From: Promethearchaeota archaeon
GTDB lineage: Archaea > Asgardarchaeota > Lokiarchaeia > Sigynarchaeales > SOKP01
DNA: 64,000 bases
Direction of reading: 5' to 3'
Assembly (NCBI GenBank): GCA_019894875.1
Contig: JAGXNR010000008.1
Coordinates: forward strand, 1 to 64,000
The notes under the pieces were generated by a model. That model saw nothing but the letters and a program-made list of their open reading frames with translations, was not told the DNA's origin and did not search any database. Every line of letters starts with the position of its first letter. The first letter of the stretch is position 1. Below are positions 47,352 through 56,436 of this stretch, one piece after another. A program made the position numbers and the translations under genes.

Positions 47352-47395
47352 AAGGGCATTAAGCCCTTCAACTTTTTTTATTTTTTAAATAAATA
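47352..47395 (+). terminator. Intercistronic hairpin with T-run between modifier and E1
   Basis: A 6-bp stem AAGGGC/GCCCTT (47352-47357 and 47363-47368) with loop ATTAA is followed by CAACTTTTTTTATTTTTT. It could partly stop transcription after the modifier gene, so the modifier is made in excess over the enzymes. It could also be a processing site. Confidence 0.5.
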
Positions 47396-47398
47396 TTA

Positions 47399-48634
47399 AT
47401 GGTAATAAATATGGATAAGGATTCAAAATTTTTCGGAAAAAATTTATCAGTGGAAGAGAGAAATTTGTATGACCGTCAATTTCGTCTTGAGGGATGGTCT
47501 CAGAAATTGGTAAAAAATTCAAGGATATTAATAGCAGGTGTCGGTGGTTTAGGTTGCGAAATTGCGAAAAATCTATCGATGCTTGGTATCGGTCATTTAG
47601 ATCTTGTTGATTTGGATATTATTGAACACTCTAATTTGAATCGTCAAATTCTTTTTACAGGTGCAAAGACCGGAGAGCCTAAAGCGGTTGTTGCTGCGAG
47701 AAAACTTAAGGAAATAAATCCTAATATAATAGCTAAAGGATATCATACCACTTTAGAGCGATTAAATCCCTCAATCTATCAAGCCGCTGATGTTATAATC
47801 GGGGGGCTTGATTCGATGAATGCACGTCTAAACTTAAATGCTCAATGTGTTAGGTTCAGAATCCCTCTTGTTGATGGAGGTGTATCTGGATATCATGGTC
47901 ATGTGTACTCAATCTTCCCTTATAAAAATGCTTGCTATGAGTGCAATCCCTTACCAGTAGTAGAGAATGATGATATGGCTGCTTGCACAGTAGTAGGAAT
48001 TCCTCGAAAAAGAATTCATTGTGTTTTTAAAGGAGACATGGCATTTAAAGAAAAATTTGATAGAGATCCTATTCCTAAAAATGTAAATGATATAGAATTC
48101 ATTCAAAAGGTTGCAAATAAATTAGTCCATGAACATAATTTCTTACCAGAATACACGCTAGATGATATTGTAAAAATAATTGATAGACATGATCCGGGAA
48201 TAATAACAATTAATGCCGTTATTTCGGCATTACAATCCCATGAAGCAGTGAAAATTCTCCATTGGAAAAAAGGTCATAAAGGTCTGGGGGAACCCATTCA
48301 AAATTATATAGTTTTTAATGGAATGACTATGAAATTTTATCATATTGAAAAAAAGAGAAATACCGCATGTTCTCAGTGTGGAAAACATGTGAGAAGAGTT
48401 TCAATAAAATTAAAACCTCATTCACCATGTGAGAATATAATAAAAATATTAACAAAAAATGGGTTTAAACCAGATCCCGATTCAGAGCCAATTCTCACCT
48501 TACTAGATTTTAATGATATCAGAATGATTGATTTAGAACAGAGTTCAATTGAGAATGGCTTAAGAAATTATGAATTTATAACCGCAGCAGGTTTCAAGGA
48601 TGGGGAAATTTTTGTAACCTTAAAACTAAAATAA
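47399..48634 (+). CDS. Ubiquitin-activating enzyme E1 (UBA2/UBA3-like)
   Basis: A 411-residue E1 (ATG at 47399, or MDKDSK at 47411). The ThiF adenylation fold has GVGGLG (47-52), DLDIIEHSNLNRQ (71-83) and Lys95. The catalytic cysteine is probably Cys196 in MAACTVVGIPRKRIHC; the order CT...P...HC is diagnostic of eukaryotic UBA2/UBA3 and absent from bacterial MoeB/ThiF. Zinc ligands are CYEC (179-182) and CSQC (324-327). The last 80 residues resemble a ubiquitin-fold domain. It adenylates the modifier and passes it to E2. It is between the modifier and the E2 gene on one strand, with a 74-bp gap to E2. Confidence 0.95.
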   Translation: MVINMDKDSKFFGKNLSVEERNLYDRQFRLEGWSQKLVKNSRILIAGVGGLGCEIAKNLSMLGIGHLDLVDLDIIEHSNLNRQILFTGAKTGEPKAVVAARKLKEINPNIIAKGYHTTLERLNPSIYQAADVIIGGLDSMNARLNLNAQCVRFRIPLVDGGVSGYHGHVYSIFPYKNACYECNPLPVVENDDMAACTVVGIPRKRIHCVFKGDMAFKEKFDRDPIPKNVNDIEFIQKVANKLVHEHNFLPEYTLDDIVKIIDRHDPGIITINAVISALQSHEAVKILHWKKGHKGLGEPIQNYIVFNGMTMKFYHIEKKRNTACSQCGKHVRRVSIKLKPHSPCENIIKILTKNGFKPDPDSEPILTLLDFNDIRMIDLEQSSIENGLRNYEFITAAGFKDGEIFVTLKLK

Positions 48635-48708
48635 AAATTTAACCAAAAAAATCAAATAATAAAAAAAATAGAAAATTAAAAATAAAAATTATAAAAAGGT
48701 TTGATAAA

Positions 48709-49236
48709 ATGAGTATAAGAAGTAGTCGTATTTCCCAAGACTTTGCTGGATTAAAAAAGCTGTTAAAGTCAGGTACTATAATTCAATTAAAACCATTTAA
48801 TCCTAAGAAGAAGAGCATAGATCATTTAGCTATGGCAATAAAAGGCCCAAAAGGTACTGTATATGCTGGAGGTGTGTTTAAATTAGAAATGAAATTCCCT
48901 TCCCAGTATCCTAGGCAACCACCTTTCGTTAGAATGCATACTCCAATATGGCATCCAAATTTTTGGCCAAAACCGACCGAATATAAAGGACAGAGAAATA
49001 TATGTCTAGCTTTAGTAGATCCCTCGTTGATTGGTAAAAAAGGTGGATGGAGTCCATCAAAAACAGCAGTTACAATTGTTCAAGCAATTATTGCTATGTT
49101 AAACACCCATGGTAAATTCGTAAACCCAAAAGATGTTTTTAATAAAAAAGCAGCAATCGAAATGATGAAAAATCCAAAAGTTTTCGATAAAAAAGTTAAA
49201 ACCTTAGTTAAGAAGTATGCAAATAAGCAATGGTGA
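48709..49236 (+). CDS. Ubiquitin-conjugating enzyme E2
   Basis: A 175-residue UBC-fold protein. YPRQPPFVRMHT leads to the HPN motif (82-84) in IWHPNFWP, and the catalytic Cys99 lies in NICLALV. WSPSKTAVTIVQAIIAMLNT is the conserved helix following the active site. A 30-residue N-terminal extension and a 35-residue basic C-terminus are added to the core. It receives the modifier as a thioester from E1. It ends 8 bp before the JAMM gene. Confidence 0.96.
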   Translation: MSIRSSRISQDFAGLKKLLKSGTIIQLKPFNPKKKSIDHLAMAIKGPKGTVYAGGVFKLEMKFPSQYPRQPPFVRMHTPIWHPNFWPKPTEYKGQRNICLALVDPSLIGKKGGWSPSKTAVTIVQAIIAMLNTHGKFVNPKDVFNKKAAIEMMKNPKVFDKKVKTLVKKYANKQW

Positions 49237-49244
49237 TTTAACTC

Positions 49245-50057
49245 ATGGCAGACAAAGAATCAGCTAATAATTCAATTAAAGATGTAATTAAGAAGAAGAT
49301 AAAAGAAAAAATCAAAAAGGAGTTATTAGATGAAATATGTGAAGAGCTTAAATTAGAAGAAGAAGAATTAACAGAAGAAATAGCATTGATGCTTACAAGT
49401 AAACCATCATCCAAACCAGTCATAATGCATTCTAAGGAGCCTACGGCTAAAATAGTAGAGAAAGATAACGTTGAAACTCAAATAGAACAGGAAATCCAAA
49501 AGGAAACTTACATTTCGGTGAAAGCAATTCTCAAAATCGCTAGCCATGCGCTTAAATATGCAAACTCTAAAATTCCAAAGAAAAATTGGGTGGAGGTTAT
49601 TGGGCTTCTTGGTGGAAAGATGGATAAAAATAATATTCTCCATATCGAAGATGCATATCCAATGGGTCATGGTACAGCAGTATATGCGGAAATTAAGGAT
49701 TATAAGAACTATGTAAGGGCATTTCAAGATATTAAGAAACAGAAATTATTTACGTGTGGATGGTACCATTCACATCCAACATTTGGTTGCTTCATGTCTA
49801 GGGAAGATATGGGTACTCAAGAAAGGTATCAAAAACTCTGGGATAAAGCCGTTGCACTCGTTATAGATCCTTACCTTATAGATGGAACTTCTACAGGTTT
49901 TGAGATTTATCGTGCAAATTTGAAGTCAAAAACATGGTATCCTTTGGTATATGGGATTAATGGATCATTAGATATACGTATGTTGCCAGATATTTTAGCG
50001 TTTATGAATCCTATTATTCAGGGGAAACCTATTTATTTAGAATATGATGAAGATTAA
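49245..50057 (+). CDS. JAMM/MPN+ metalloprotease, Rpn11-like deubiquitinase
   Basis: A 270-residue protein. Residues 1-85 are a charged helical extension. The MPN+ core has Glu117 (VEVIGLLGG) and the JAMM zinc motif YHSHPTFGCFMSREDMGTQ: His175, His177, Asp188, with Ser185. GWYHSHPxFGCxxS is nearly the same as proteasomal Rpn11 and CSN5. It should cleave isopeptide or precursor bonds of the modifier, including removal of the Lys-Ala after Gly110. It follows E2 by 8 bp and is probably in the same transcript. Confidence 0.95.
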   Translation: MADKESANNSIKDVIKKKIKEKIKKELLDEICEELKLEEEELTEEIALMLTSKPSSKPVIMHSKEPTAKIVEKDNVETQIEQEIQKETYISVKAILKIASHALKYANSKIPKKNWVEVIGLLGGKMDKNNILHIEDAYPMGHGTAVYAEIKDYKNYVRAFQDIKKQKLFTCGWYHSHPTFGCFMSREDMGTQERYQKLWDKAVALVIDPYLIDGTSTGFEIYRANLKSKTWYPLVYGINGSLDIRMLPDILAFMNPIIQGKPIYLEYDED

Positions 50058-50086
50058 ATTAAGCAATAAATGGGGGTTATTAAGCC

Positions 50087-51292
50087 GTGGTGAAAATTAA
50101 ATCAATAGCGTTATTTTTAATTGCTTTTTCAACTATCGGTATAATACACGGTGCTATTCTAAATTCTTTTAATGTATTTGTAAGTTGGTTTTTAATTGGA
50201 TTATGGCTTATTTATTCTTTTAAAGTATTAAAAAATATTAAACAATATCGCGAATATCGCAGTCCACATAATACTGCTTTTTTTACCGTTGGTCCTGTTT
50301 TTGTTGGTATTTTTTATTCAATTTGGGGTAATTTTACAGGATTACTAGGTGAAAATCTATTGGTAAGTACAGATTTTTACTTAAGTTGGTGGAGCATTTT
50401 ATTTGGATTTCCCTATGTACTTTATGGTTCAATTTCATTATACCGTTGTTTTAAAAAATATCATGTAATTTATTTTGGAACAAAATCTGTAAATGCACGG
50501 AAATTTGGTTATATATTAGGTATCTCGATAGTTTTTTTCATAACTGTCTTTTGGATAAGTTTTTATTCAGTTATCGACTTCTATGATTCTCTAATAATTC
50601 CACTACATTTTTTAATAGATCTTAATCTTTTAATATTGCTTATCAGCTCTACAATAATAATAATTATTCCCGGTGTCTTTGGATCTCACAGGAATTTGCC
50701 CCAATTAACAAGAAATTACATTTCACAACGTACAAATAGATTAAACCAATTGACATCCCCTAAAAGAGATAGAAGTCCTGATGGATTAAGAACGAATGTT
50801 CGCACTTCAAGTAGATCATCTCCAACTCCATCAGCCAGAACTGTTACCAATAGATCAAGATCAGTAAGTCAATCAACCAGATCGACACCAACATCTAAAA
50901 ATCGGGCTAAAACCACCAGATCTAAAACAACTAGTCGAACCGTGAGTAGAGGGCCAACAGGAACTCGAGTAAGGACGCAACAAAGTACCAAAAAAATAAG
51001 TAACTTTAACATATATAAACCAAAAGCAGGACGTTTATCACCAGAGGACTTTAAATGTATTTTTTGCTTTAATTTGCCAAAAATTCCTCAAGATAACGGT
51101 AGAGGAATAATATTGTGTCCAAATTGTAGATATCCTGCTCATGCAGATGAATTTAAGGATTGGTTGCAAAGTTCAAATCTCTGCTCTCGATGTAATTCCC
51201 CTATTCCAGCAAGTTATAAGAGAAATCCTAAAATAATCTCGACCAAAAATTATCTAATTGTTGTAAAGCATTTTATTGGCAATAAGAGATAA
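50087..51292 (+). CDS. Membrane protein with C-terminal RING-like zinc finger (E3 candidate)
   Basis: A 401-residue protein with a GTG start. About six membrane helices fill residues 5-198. A Ser/Thr/Arg-rich disordered linker spans 215-305. The C-terminal finger has Cys324-x2-Cys327, Cys344-x2-Cys347, His352 and Cys366-x2-Cys369 (CIFC, CPNC, H, CSRC), a RING-like pattern with seven obvious ligands and perhaps Asp354. It ends the ubiquitin series, 29 bp after the JAMM gene. This is the position of the small RING protein in the Caldiarchaeum cluster, so E3 activity at the membrane is likely, though unproven. Confidence 0.85.
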   Translation: MVKIKSIALFLIAFSTIGIIHGAILNSFNVFVSWFLIGLWLIYSFKVLKNIKQYREYRSPHNTAFFTVGPVFVGIFYSIWGNFTGLLGENLLVSTDFYLSWWSILFGFPYVLYGSISLYRCFKKYHVIYFGTKSVNARKFGYILGISIVFFITVFWISFYSVIDFYDSLIIPLHFLIDLNLLILLISSTIIIIIPGVFGSHRNLPQLTRNYISQRTNRLNQLTSPKRDRSPDGLRTNVRTSSRSSPTPSARTVTNRSRSVSQSTRSTPTSKNRAKTTRSKTTSRTVSRGPTGTRVRTQQSTKKISNFNIYKPKAGRLSPEDFKCIFCFNLPKIPQDNGRGIILCPNCRYPAHADEFKDWLQSSNLCSRCNSPIPASYKRNPKIISTKNYLIVVKHFIGNKR

Positions 51293-51297
51293 AGGGT

Positions 51298-52260
51298 TCA
51301 TGAAATTTTAGGAATCGAATTTCCTAATTTTAATTTTTTTTTTAAATCCCCTATTGTAGTTTTTAACTCGGCATAAACATTATGAGGATGGATTGATTCA
51401 AAACTTTCAATCTTAAATTCAATTTCATAATCGTCTTCTAGATTTGGGAAGTTTCCTATAATAAAGTTTTTTGCCATCTCTCTAATTACATCTTCTGAAA
51501 ATAAGGGTTTTAAATGGGCACTTCTTACCAATTCAGCTTCTTCAGGTCTTTTTAACACAGATTGTATTTTACCGCTCATAGATTCTTCTATTACATCAAT
51601 GATATCTAAAACATCAAGTTTTTGACCGGTTAATTCTTTTATTTGAACGATTATGGTACCATTAGACCTTTGATTATGTGAAGAGAAAGGAAGGATATTG
51701 ATAAGCTTATTAAGATCTTCTTCAGTAACATGTATATCTTTTCTTGTTTTGATAATTTCAGCAGCATATTCCTGAGACATTTCTTTTGCACATGGGCATA
51801 CTGTCATTCCTACAGCACTTGCCCCAATAAAATAAGTATATTCAATTTCTCCTGAAGATGGTCTTTTAGCCTTAACAAAAGATATAATCTCATATGATTT
51901 TTGGATGTTTCTAGTATTATTTTCCCTGACTTGAACTATAATCTTTCCCTTTAATTTCACTTCCGCTTTGGATGTATAAGGGTGTCTTTCTAACAATTTT
52001 TTAATGATTCTGTCACCTACTAGTTCAATTGTTGGGGTTGGTTTGTATATTACTTCATTTATGACTTCTTCAATAGTTTCGGAAGTCCGAGACATGTGAA
52101 TACCTCGCTGTTGGGCAGGAAGATCAATTAAAGCGGAGATTTTTGGGTAAAAAGAGTATTTCTTATTCTCTTGTACTATTTCTACTTTTTTTTCGAGCTC
52201 AACTATACCAACCTTGTCAATAGCGATGTCTATTGCTGACCCAGAATCTTGTAAATCCAT
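51298..52260 (-). CDS. mptA: GTP cyclohydrolase MptA (type IV, FolE2-like)
   Basis: A 320-residue protein matching FolE2/MptA. It has LPAQQRGIHMSRTSE, CPCAKEMSQEYA with the metal-binding cysteine pair, and SSHNQRSNGTIIVQI. In archaea it makes 7,8-dihydroneopterin 2',3'-cyclic phosphate, the first step to tetrahydromethanopterin. It converges on the RING gene with a 5-bp gap. Other tetrahydromethanopterin-linked genes lie downstream at 58-63 kb. Confidence 0.94.
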   Translation of the reverse strand: MDLQDSGSAIDIAIDKVGIVELEKKVEIVQENKKYSFYPKISALIDLPAQQRGIHMSRTSETIEEVINEVIYKPTPTIELVGDRIIKKLLERHPYTSKAEVKLKGKIIVQVRENNTRNIQKSYEIISFVKAKRPSSGEIEYTYFIGASAVGMTVCPCAKEMSQEYAAEIIKTRKDIHVTEEDLNKLINILPFSSHNQRSNGTIIVQIKELTGQKLDVLDIIDVIEESMSGKIQSVLKRPEEAELVRSAHLKPLFSEDVIREMAKNFIIGNFPNLEDDYEIEFKIESFESIHPHNVYAELKTTIGDLKKKLKLGNSIPKIS

Positions 52261-52379
52261 TTTGAATTTAGGAATTTTGTATCACCAGTAATAAAAAATA
52301 TTTTATTTAGTTCTAATCTTAAAAAAGATTAGATAAAATATAAAATAATTTCAAAAAATTTGAATATCTTAAGAATTCA

Positions 52380-53549
52380 ATGCCATTAAAAAGTATTTTT
52401 AGCGAGTACGCATTAATTGGAGAGGATTTAGAATTTAAGCAAGATGTTTCAATAGAAATTGATGAAAATGGGATCATTTCAAAAATACACTATACAAATC
52501 CAGAGGATTCCGTAATAAATTTTGAAAGTAATCATTGCTATTTACTACTACCGGGTTTTATTAATTCTCATACTCATATTGGTGATAATTTTGCGAAAGA
52601 ACTTGGTTTTAATAAAGAATTAACTGATATAGTAGCTCCACCATTTGGCCTTAAACATAGGTTACTTAGACAAACACCAAAAGATATTATTATTAAAGGG
52701 ATTAAAAATGCTGCTTTAGAAATGCTCTCTAACGGGATTACCTGCTTTATTGATTTTAGAGAGGGTGGAGTCGAGGGTATAAATCTTATAAAAGAGGCTT
52801 TAGAAGTATCCCCAATAAAATGTTTGATCTTTGGTAGGTTTATGGATGAAAGCGAAATAGAATTAATTTTTAATCTAGCTGATGGAGTGGGATTATCTAG
52901 TTATAAGCTCATTTCTAATTCTACTAAGACTTTTGTAGAGGAATCAAAACAAAATTATAAAAAATTAGTTGCTTGTCATTGTGCAGAGAAAAGTCGTATT
53001 CCTGATTTAATCAATAGGGTAGTTAATGACAATTTAGTTGATATTATCATTCATGGTACGAAATTTACTAAAGAAGATTTAGTGAGGATTCAAGCAACTA
53101 AGAAATCACTTATTTTATGTCCCCGCTGTAATGGATATTTTGGGCTGGGATTTCCTCCAATTACAGAGATATTAAAACTAGGAATTCCTATATCTTTAGG
53201 TACAGACAATTCAATGATAAATAATTCAGATTTATTTGAAGAAATGCGTTATCTATATAGAATTTCTAGAGTACTTGGTAATTATGATAAAACGATACTA
53301 TTATCATCAAAAGAACTCTTAAAAATGGTTACAGTTAACGCTGCGAAAAATTTTCATTTATGGATCGAACGTGGTTCAATTTCAGAAGGCAAATACGCAG
53401 ATTTCTTTGCAATTGATCTAAAAGAGCCTAATTTTTATACACTTAACCTAAATGAAAGCAATATTTTTGATGTTATTGTACAAAGAACAGGAACAGCGAA
53501 TATTAAAAGAACTTATATAAGAGGAGAAGTAGTTTTTGAAAGAAACTGA
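52380..53549 (+). CDS. Amidohydrolase (aminohydrolase family), cofactor operon
   Basis: A 389-residue TIM-barrel deaminase. NSHTHIGDN (HxH), CHCAEK, HGTKFTKEDL and LGTDNSMINNSD are the metal-binding blocks of the ATZ/TRZ and adenosine/cytosine deaminase-like group. It shares an operon with the pyrimidine reductase and CofG/CofH (overlap 14 bp). CofG and CofH each release 5'-deoxyadenosine, so a DadD-type 5'-deoxyadenosine deaminase role is attractive, but a pterin/flavin-pathway deaminase is also possible. Confidence 0.85.
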   Translation: MPLKSIFSEYALIGEDLEFKQDVSIEIDENGIISKIHYTNPEDSVINFESNHCYLLLPGFINSHTHIGDNFAKELGFNKELTDIVAPPFGLKHRLLRQTPKDIIIKGIKNAALEMLSNGITCFIDFREGGVEGINLIKEALEVSPIKCLIFGRFMDESEIELIFNLADGVGLSSYKLISNSTKTFVEESKQNYKKLVACHCAEKSRIPDLINRVVNDNLVDIIIHGTKFTKEDLVRIQATKKSLILCPRCNGYFGLGFPPITEILKLGIPISLGTDNSMINNSDLFEEMRYLYRISRVLGNYDKTILLSSKELLKMVTVNAAKNFHLWIERGSISEGKYADFFAIDLKEPNFYTLNLNESNIFDVIVQRTGTANIKRTYIRGEVVFERN

Positions 53550-54207
53550 AAAACCTTATATCATTTTAAGTTCAGCAATGACTATTGATGGGAAGATTGC
53601 CTCAAAATCAGGAGATCCTGACCTTTCGGATGATGAAGACTGGAGGGAGGTTCATAAACTTCGTACAGAAGTAGATGGGATTATGGTAGGGAAGGGAACG
53701 ATTCTAAAAGATAATCCGAAATTACATATTAAATTTTATGAACATCAAGGATATCTAAGGATTGTTGTAGATAGTAATTTAAGCATTCCAATTGATTCTA
53801 ATGTCATTTCATATCAACCAGAAACATATCCTACTATTATATGTACAACTGAAAATATTCCTGTCAATAAAATTAAAAGATATGAAGAAAAAAATGTGAG
53901 AATCCTACAAGCAGGGAAAGGAAACCGTGTTAATTTAATAAAACTCATGCCTCTTCTAAAGAAATTAGGATTAAATTCTATATTATTAGAAGGCGGAGGA
54001 ACCTTGAATTGGAGTTTCATAGAAAATGATTTAATTGATGAAATACGCCTATCTGTTGCACCATGGATTATTGGCGGGAAGGATGCTACAAGTCTGGTAG
54101 AGGGAATCGGTTTTAGTAAAATGAGTAAAGCCCCTAAATTTGAGTTACTCGAAGCAAGAACTAGAAATAATTATGTCATTTTAAGATATAAAAGGAAAAT
54201 GAGATGA
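53536..54207 (+). CDS. Diaminohydroxyphosphoribosylamino-pyrimidine reductase-like (RibD C-terminal type)
   Basis: A 223-residue dihydrofolate-reductase-fold protein (SSAMTIDGKIAS, GIMVGKGTILKDNP, LEGGGTLNWSFI, VAPWIIGGKDA), which matches the archaeal 2,5-diamino-6-ribosylamino-pyrimidinone phosphate reductase. TTG start at 53536 overlaps the previous stop. It makes the ribityl-aminopyrimidine that serves both riboflavin and the deazaflavin FO. The next gene overlaps at ATGA, suggesting translational coupling to cofG. Confidence 0.9.
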   Translation: MKETEKPYIILSSAMTIDGKIASKSGDPDLSDDEDWREVHKLRTEVDGIMVGKGTILKDNPKLHIKFYEHQGYLRIVVDSNLSIPIDSNVISYQPETYPTIICTTENIPVNKIKRYEEKNVRILQAGKGNRVNLIKLMPLLKKLGLNSILLEGGGTLNWSFIENDLIDEIRLSVAPWIIGGKDATSLVEGIGFSKMSKAPKFELLEARTRNNYVILRYKRKMR

Positions 54208-55304
54208 GTCAAGAAGAGATCCAGGTTTTAAAAACCCTAACAATAGAAGAAATAAGAGATAAAGTAAAGGATATAAGGTCTCATTTACCAAAAGATGAGC
54301 GGTTTCTCATTACTTATTCAAAAAATTTTACTCTTTCATTATCAAACTACTGTCAGAATTTTTGTGGGTATTGCTTTTACAATCATAGAATTCCTAAGCC
54401 GAATGGGCAAGAAAATATAATTTTACTTGAAAATGAGCAAATGAAATCGGCAATTCAAAGGGGTATTAGTTATAATTGTAACGAAGCATTAATTATGTCT
54501 GGAGAAAGGCCAGACAGTTTTAAAGAAGTAATGGATAGATTAGAAAAGCGGGATTGCAAAGATTTTATAGAATTTGTGAAGAGTGTTTCTAATTATTTAT
54601 TGGATTTCAAAATATTACCCCATACAAATTTAGGTATCCTTACTTATGATGAATTAAAAATGCTAAAAGACTATAATGCAAGTATGGGGTTGATGTTAGA
54701 GAGTACAAGTCCTGAATTATTAAAGACTGGTGGAGTCCACGAACAATCTCCGGGAAAAATCCCAGATATACGTATAGAACACATAAATAACGCAGGAAAA
54801 TTAAAGATCCCATTTACTACAGGGCTGTTAATAGGAATAGGTGAATCTTTTGAAGATAGAATAAAGGATTTATATTTAATTAGGAAAATTCATGAAAAAT
54901 ATGGTCATATTCAAGAGGTTATAATTCAAAACTTTGTGGGGAAACCAGGAATTCCTTACAAACCTAGGGAAGAAATTATAATAAAAGATTTATTACGAAT
55001 TGCAGGAATAGCCAAAATAATCTTAGGTAATGAAATCGCCATCCAAGTTCCACCAAATCTGATTTCAGGATATGAAAAGGAATTTATTGAGATGGGTGTA
55101 AATGATTTTGGTGGGATCTCACCCTTTACTATTGATTACATAAATCCCAACAAACAATGGCCTCAAATTGACGAATTAAAAAAAATTTGTGAGATTCAAG
55201 GGTATTACCTTAAAGAAAGGTTGCCAATTTATGATAAATATATTCAAAGAAAAGGTTTTTACTCAGAAAATATTAAAAAAACGATAGATAGTATTATATA
55301 TTAA
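54204..55304 (+). CDS. cofG: 7,8-didemethyl-8-hydroxy-5-deazariboflavin synthase subunit CofG
   Basis: A 366-residue radical SAM enzyme with NYCQNFCGYCFY near residue 49 (CxxxCxxC), SGERPD and GLLIGIGES. It works with CofH to join tyrosine and 5-amino-6-ribitylaminouracil into FO, the chromophore of F420. It overlaps the upstream gene by four bases and precedes cofH by 14 bp. All expected features are present. Confidence 0.94.
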   Translation: MSQEEIQVLKTLTIEEIRDKVKDIRSHLPKDERFLITYSKNFTLSLSNYCQNFCGYCFYNHRIPKPNGQENIILLENEQMKSAIQRGISYNCNEALIMSGERPDSFKEVMDRLEKRDCKDFIEFVKSVSNYLLDFKILPHTNLGILTYDELKMLKDYNASMGLMLESTSPELLKTGGVHEQSPGKIPDIRIEHINNAGKLKIPFTTGLLIGIGESFEDRIKDLYLIRKIHEKYGHIQEVIIQNFVGKPGIPYKPREEIIIKDLLRIAGIAKIILGNEIAIQVPPNLISGYEKEFIEMGVNDFGGISPFTIDYINPNKQWPQIDELKKICEIQGYYLKERLPIYDKYIQRKGFYSENIKKTIDSIIY

Positions 55305-55318
55305 AACCAATCACTCAC

Positions 55319-56434
55319 ATGCTTAACCAAATAAATCCAGAAATTAAGAAAATTTTGAAAAAATCGTTAGATGAGGAGGAAATTACATCTAATGAAGCTT
55401 TAAAATTATTAAAAATTCATGGTAAGGAATTTCTTGCTTTACAAAATGTAGCAAATGAAATTTGCTTTAAAAAAAAAGATGATGTTGTGACATTTATTGT
55501 TAATCGAAACATAAATTTCACAAATGTGTGTTTTCAAGGTTGTAAATTTTGCTCATTTAGTCTACCTGCAAATCATGAAGATGCGTTCCTTCTTACTTTA
55601 GAAGAAATTAAAAGTAAAGTCATCGAAGCGAAAAACTCAAATTGTTCGGAAGTGTGTATTCAAGGGGGAATAAATCCTGATTTAAAATTCGATTATTATT
55701 TAGACATTCTCAAAGTTGTCAAAGAAATTGATAAGGACATGCATTCTCATGCCTTTTCTCCTCAAGAAATTTATTTTATATCAAAATTGTACGGTAATTC
55801 AGTGGAGGATACTCTAAAAGAATTAAAAAAAGCAGGTCTAGATTCTATTCCAGGAACAGCAGCTGAGATTTTAGTTGATGATGTTCGAAGTGTTGTATGT
55901 CCTAATAAAATTAAAACTCAACAATGGATTGAGATAATAACAACTGCACATAATTTAGGAATTCCCACAACTTCAACAATCATGTATGGACACATAGAAT
56001 CGCTTAAAAATAGAATTGAGCATTTGGAAGTGTTAAAAAATATACAAGTAGAAACAGATGGTTTTACAGAGTTAGTACCTTTACCATTTGTAAAGGAAAA
56101 TCCACTTTTATCTCGACTTGAAGATTATCCTTTAAAACCGAGTTATGGAATGGCTGATTTAAAATTATTTTGTGTATCACGTTTATTTTTGAATAATTAT
56201 ATTGATAATATTCAATGTTCATGGCCAAAATTAGGCCCCAAATTTTCACAAGTCTCTCTGAATTATGGTGTAAATGATTTTGGTGGTACTTTATTTGAAG
56301 AAAACATTTCTAGAAGCGCAGGAGCGGATTATGGTCAATTTCTATCTTCAGAAGAAATTATTACAATAATAAAAACAGCAGGTAAACGCCCTGCTCTAAG
56401 AGATACTTTGTATAATATAAAAAAATATTATTAA
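55319..56434 (+). CDS. cofH: 5-amino-6-(D-ribitylamino)uracil--tyrosine transferase CofH
   Basis: A 371-residue radical SAM enzyme (FTNVCFQGCKFCSFS, QGGINPDLKFDYYLDIL, GTAAEILVDDVR, GVNDFGGTLFEE). It is the second FO-synthase subunit, paired with CofG. It ends two bp before the convergent glutamate dehydrogenase gene. Confidence 0.95.
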   Translation: MLNQINPEIKKILKKSLDEEEITSNEALKLLKIHGKEFLALQNVANEICFKKKDDVVTFIVNRNINFTNVCFQGCKFCSFSLPANHEDAFLLTLEEIKSKVIEAKNSNCSEVCIQGGINPDLKFDYYLDILKVVKEIDKDMHSHAFSPQEIYFISKLYGNSVEDTLKELKKAGLDSIPGTAAEILVDDVRSVVCPNKIKTQQWIEIITTAHNLGIPTTSTIMYGHIESLKNRIEHLEVLKNIQVETDGFTELVPLPFVKENPLLSRLEDYPLKPSYGMADLKLFCVSRLFLNNYIDNIQCSWPKLGPKFSQVSLNYGVNDFGGTLFEENISRSAGADYGQFLSSEEIITIIKTAGKRPALRDTLYNIKKYY

Positions 56435-56436
56435 TA

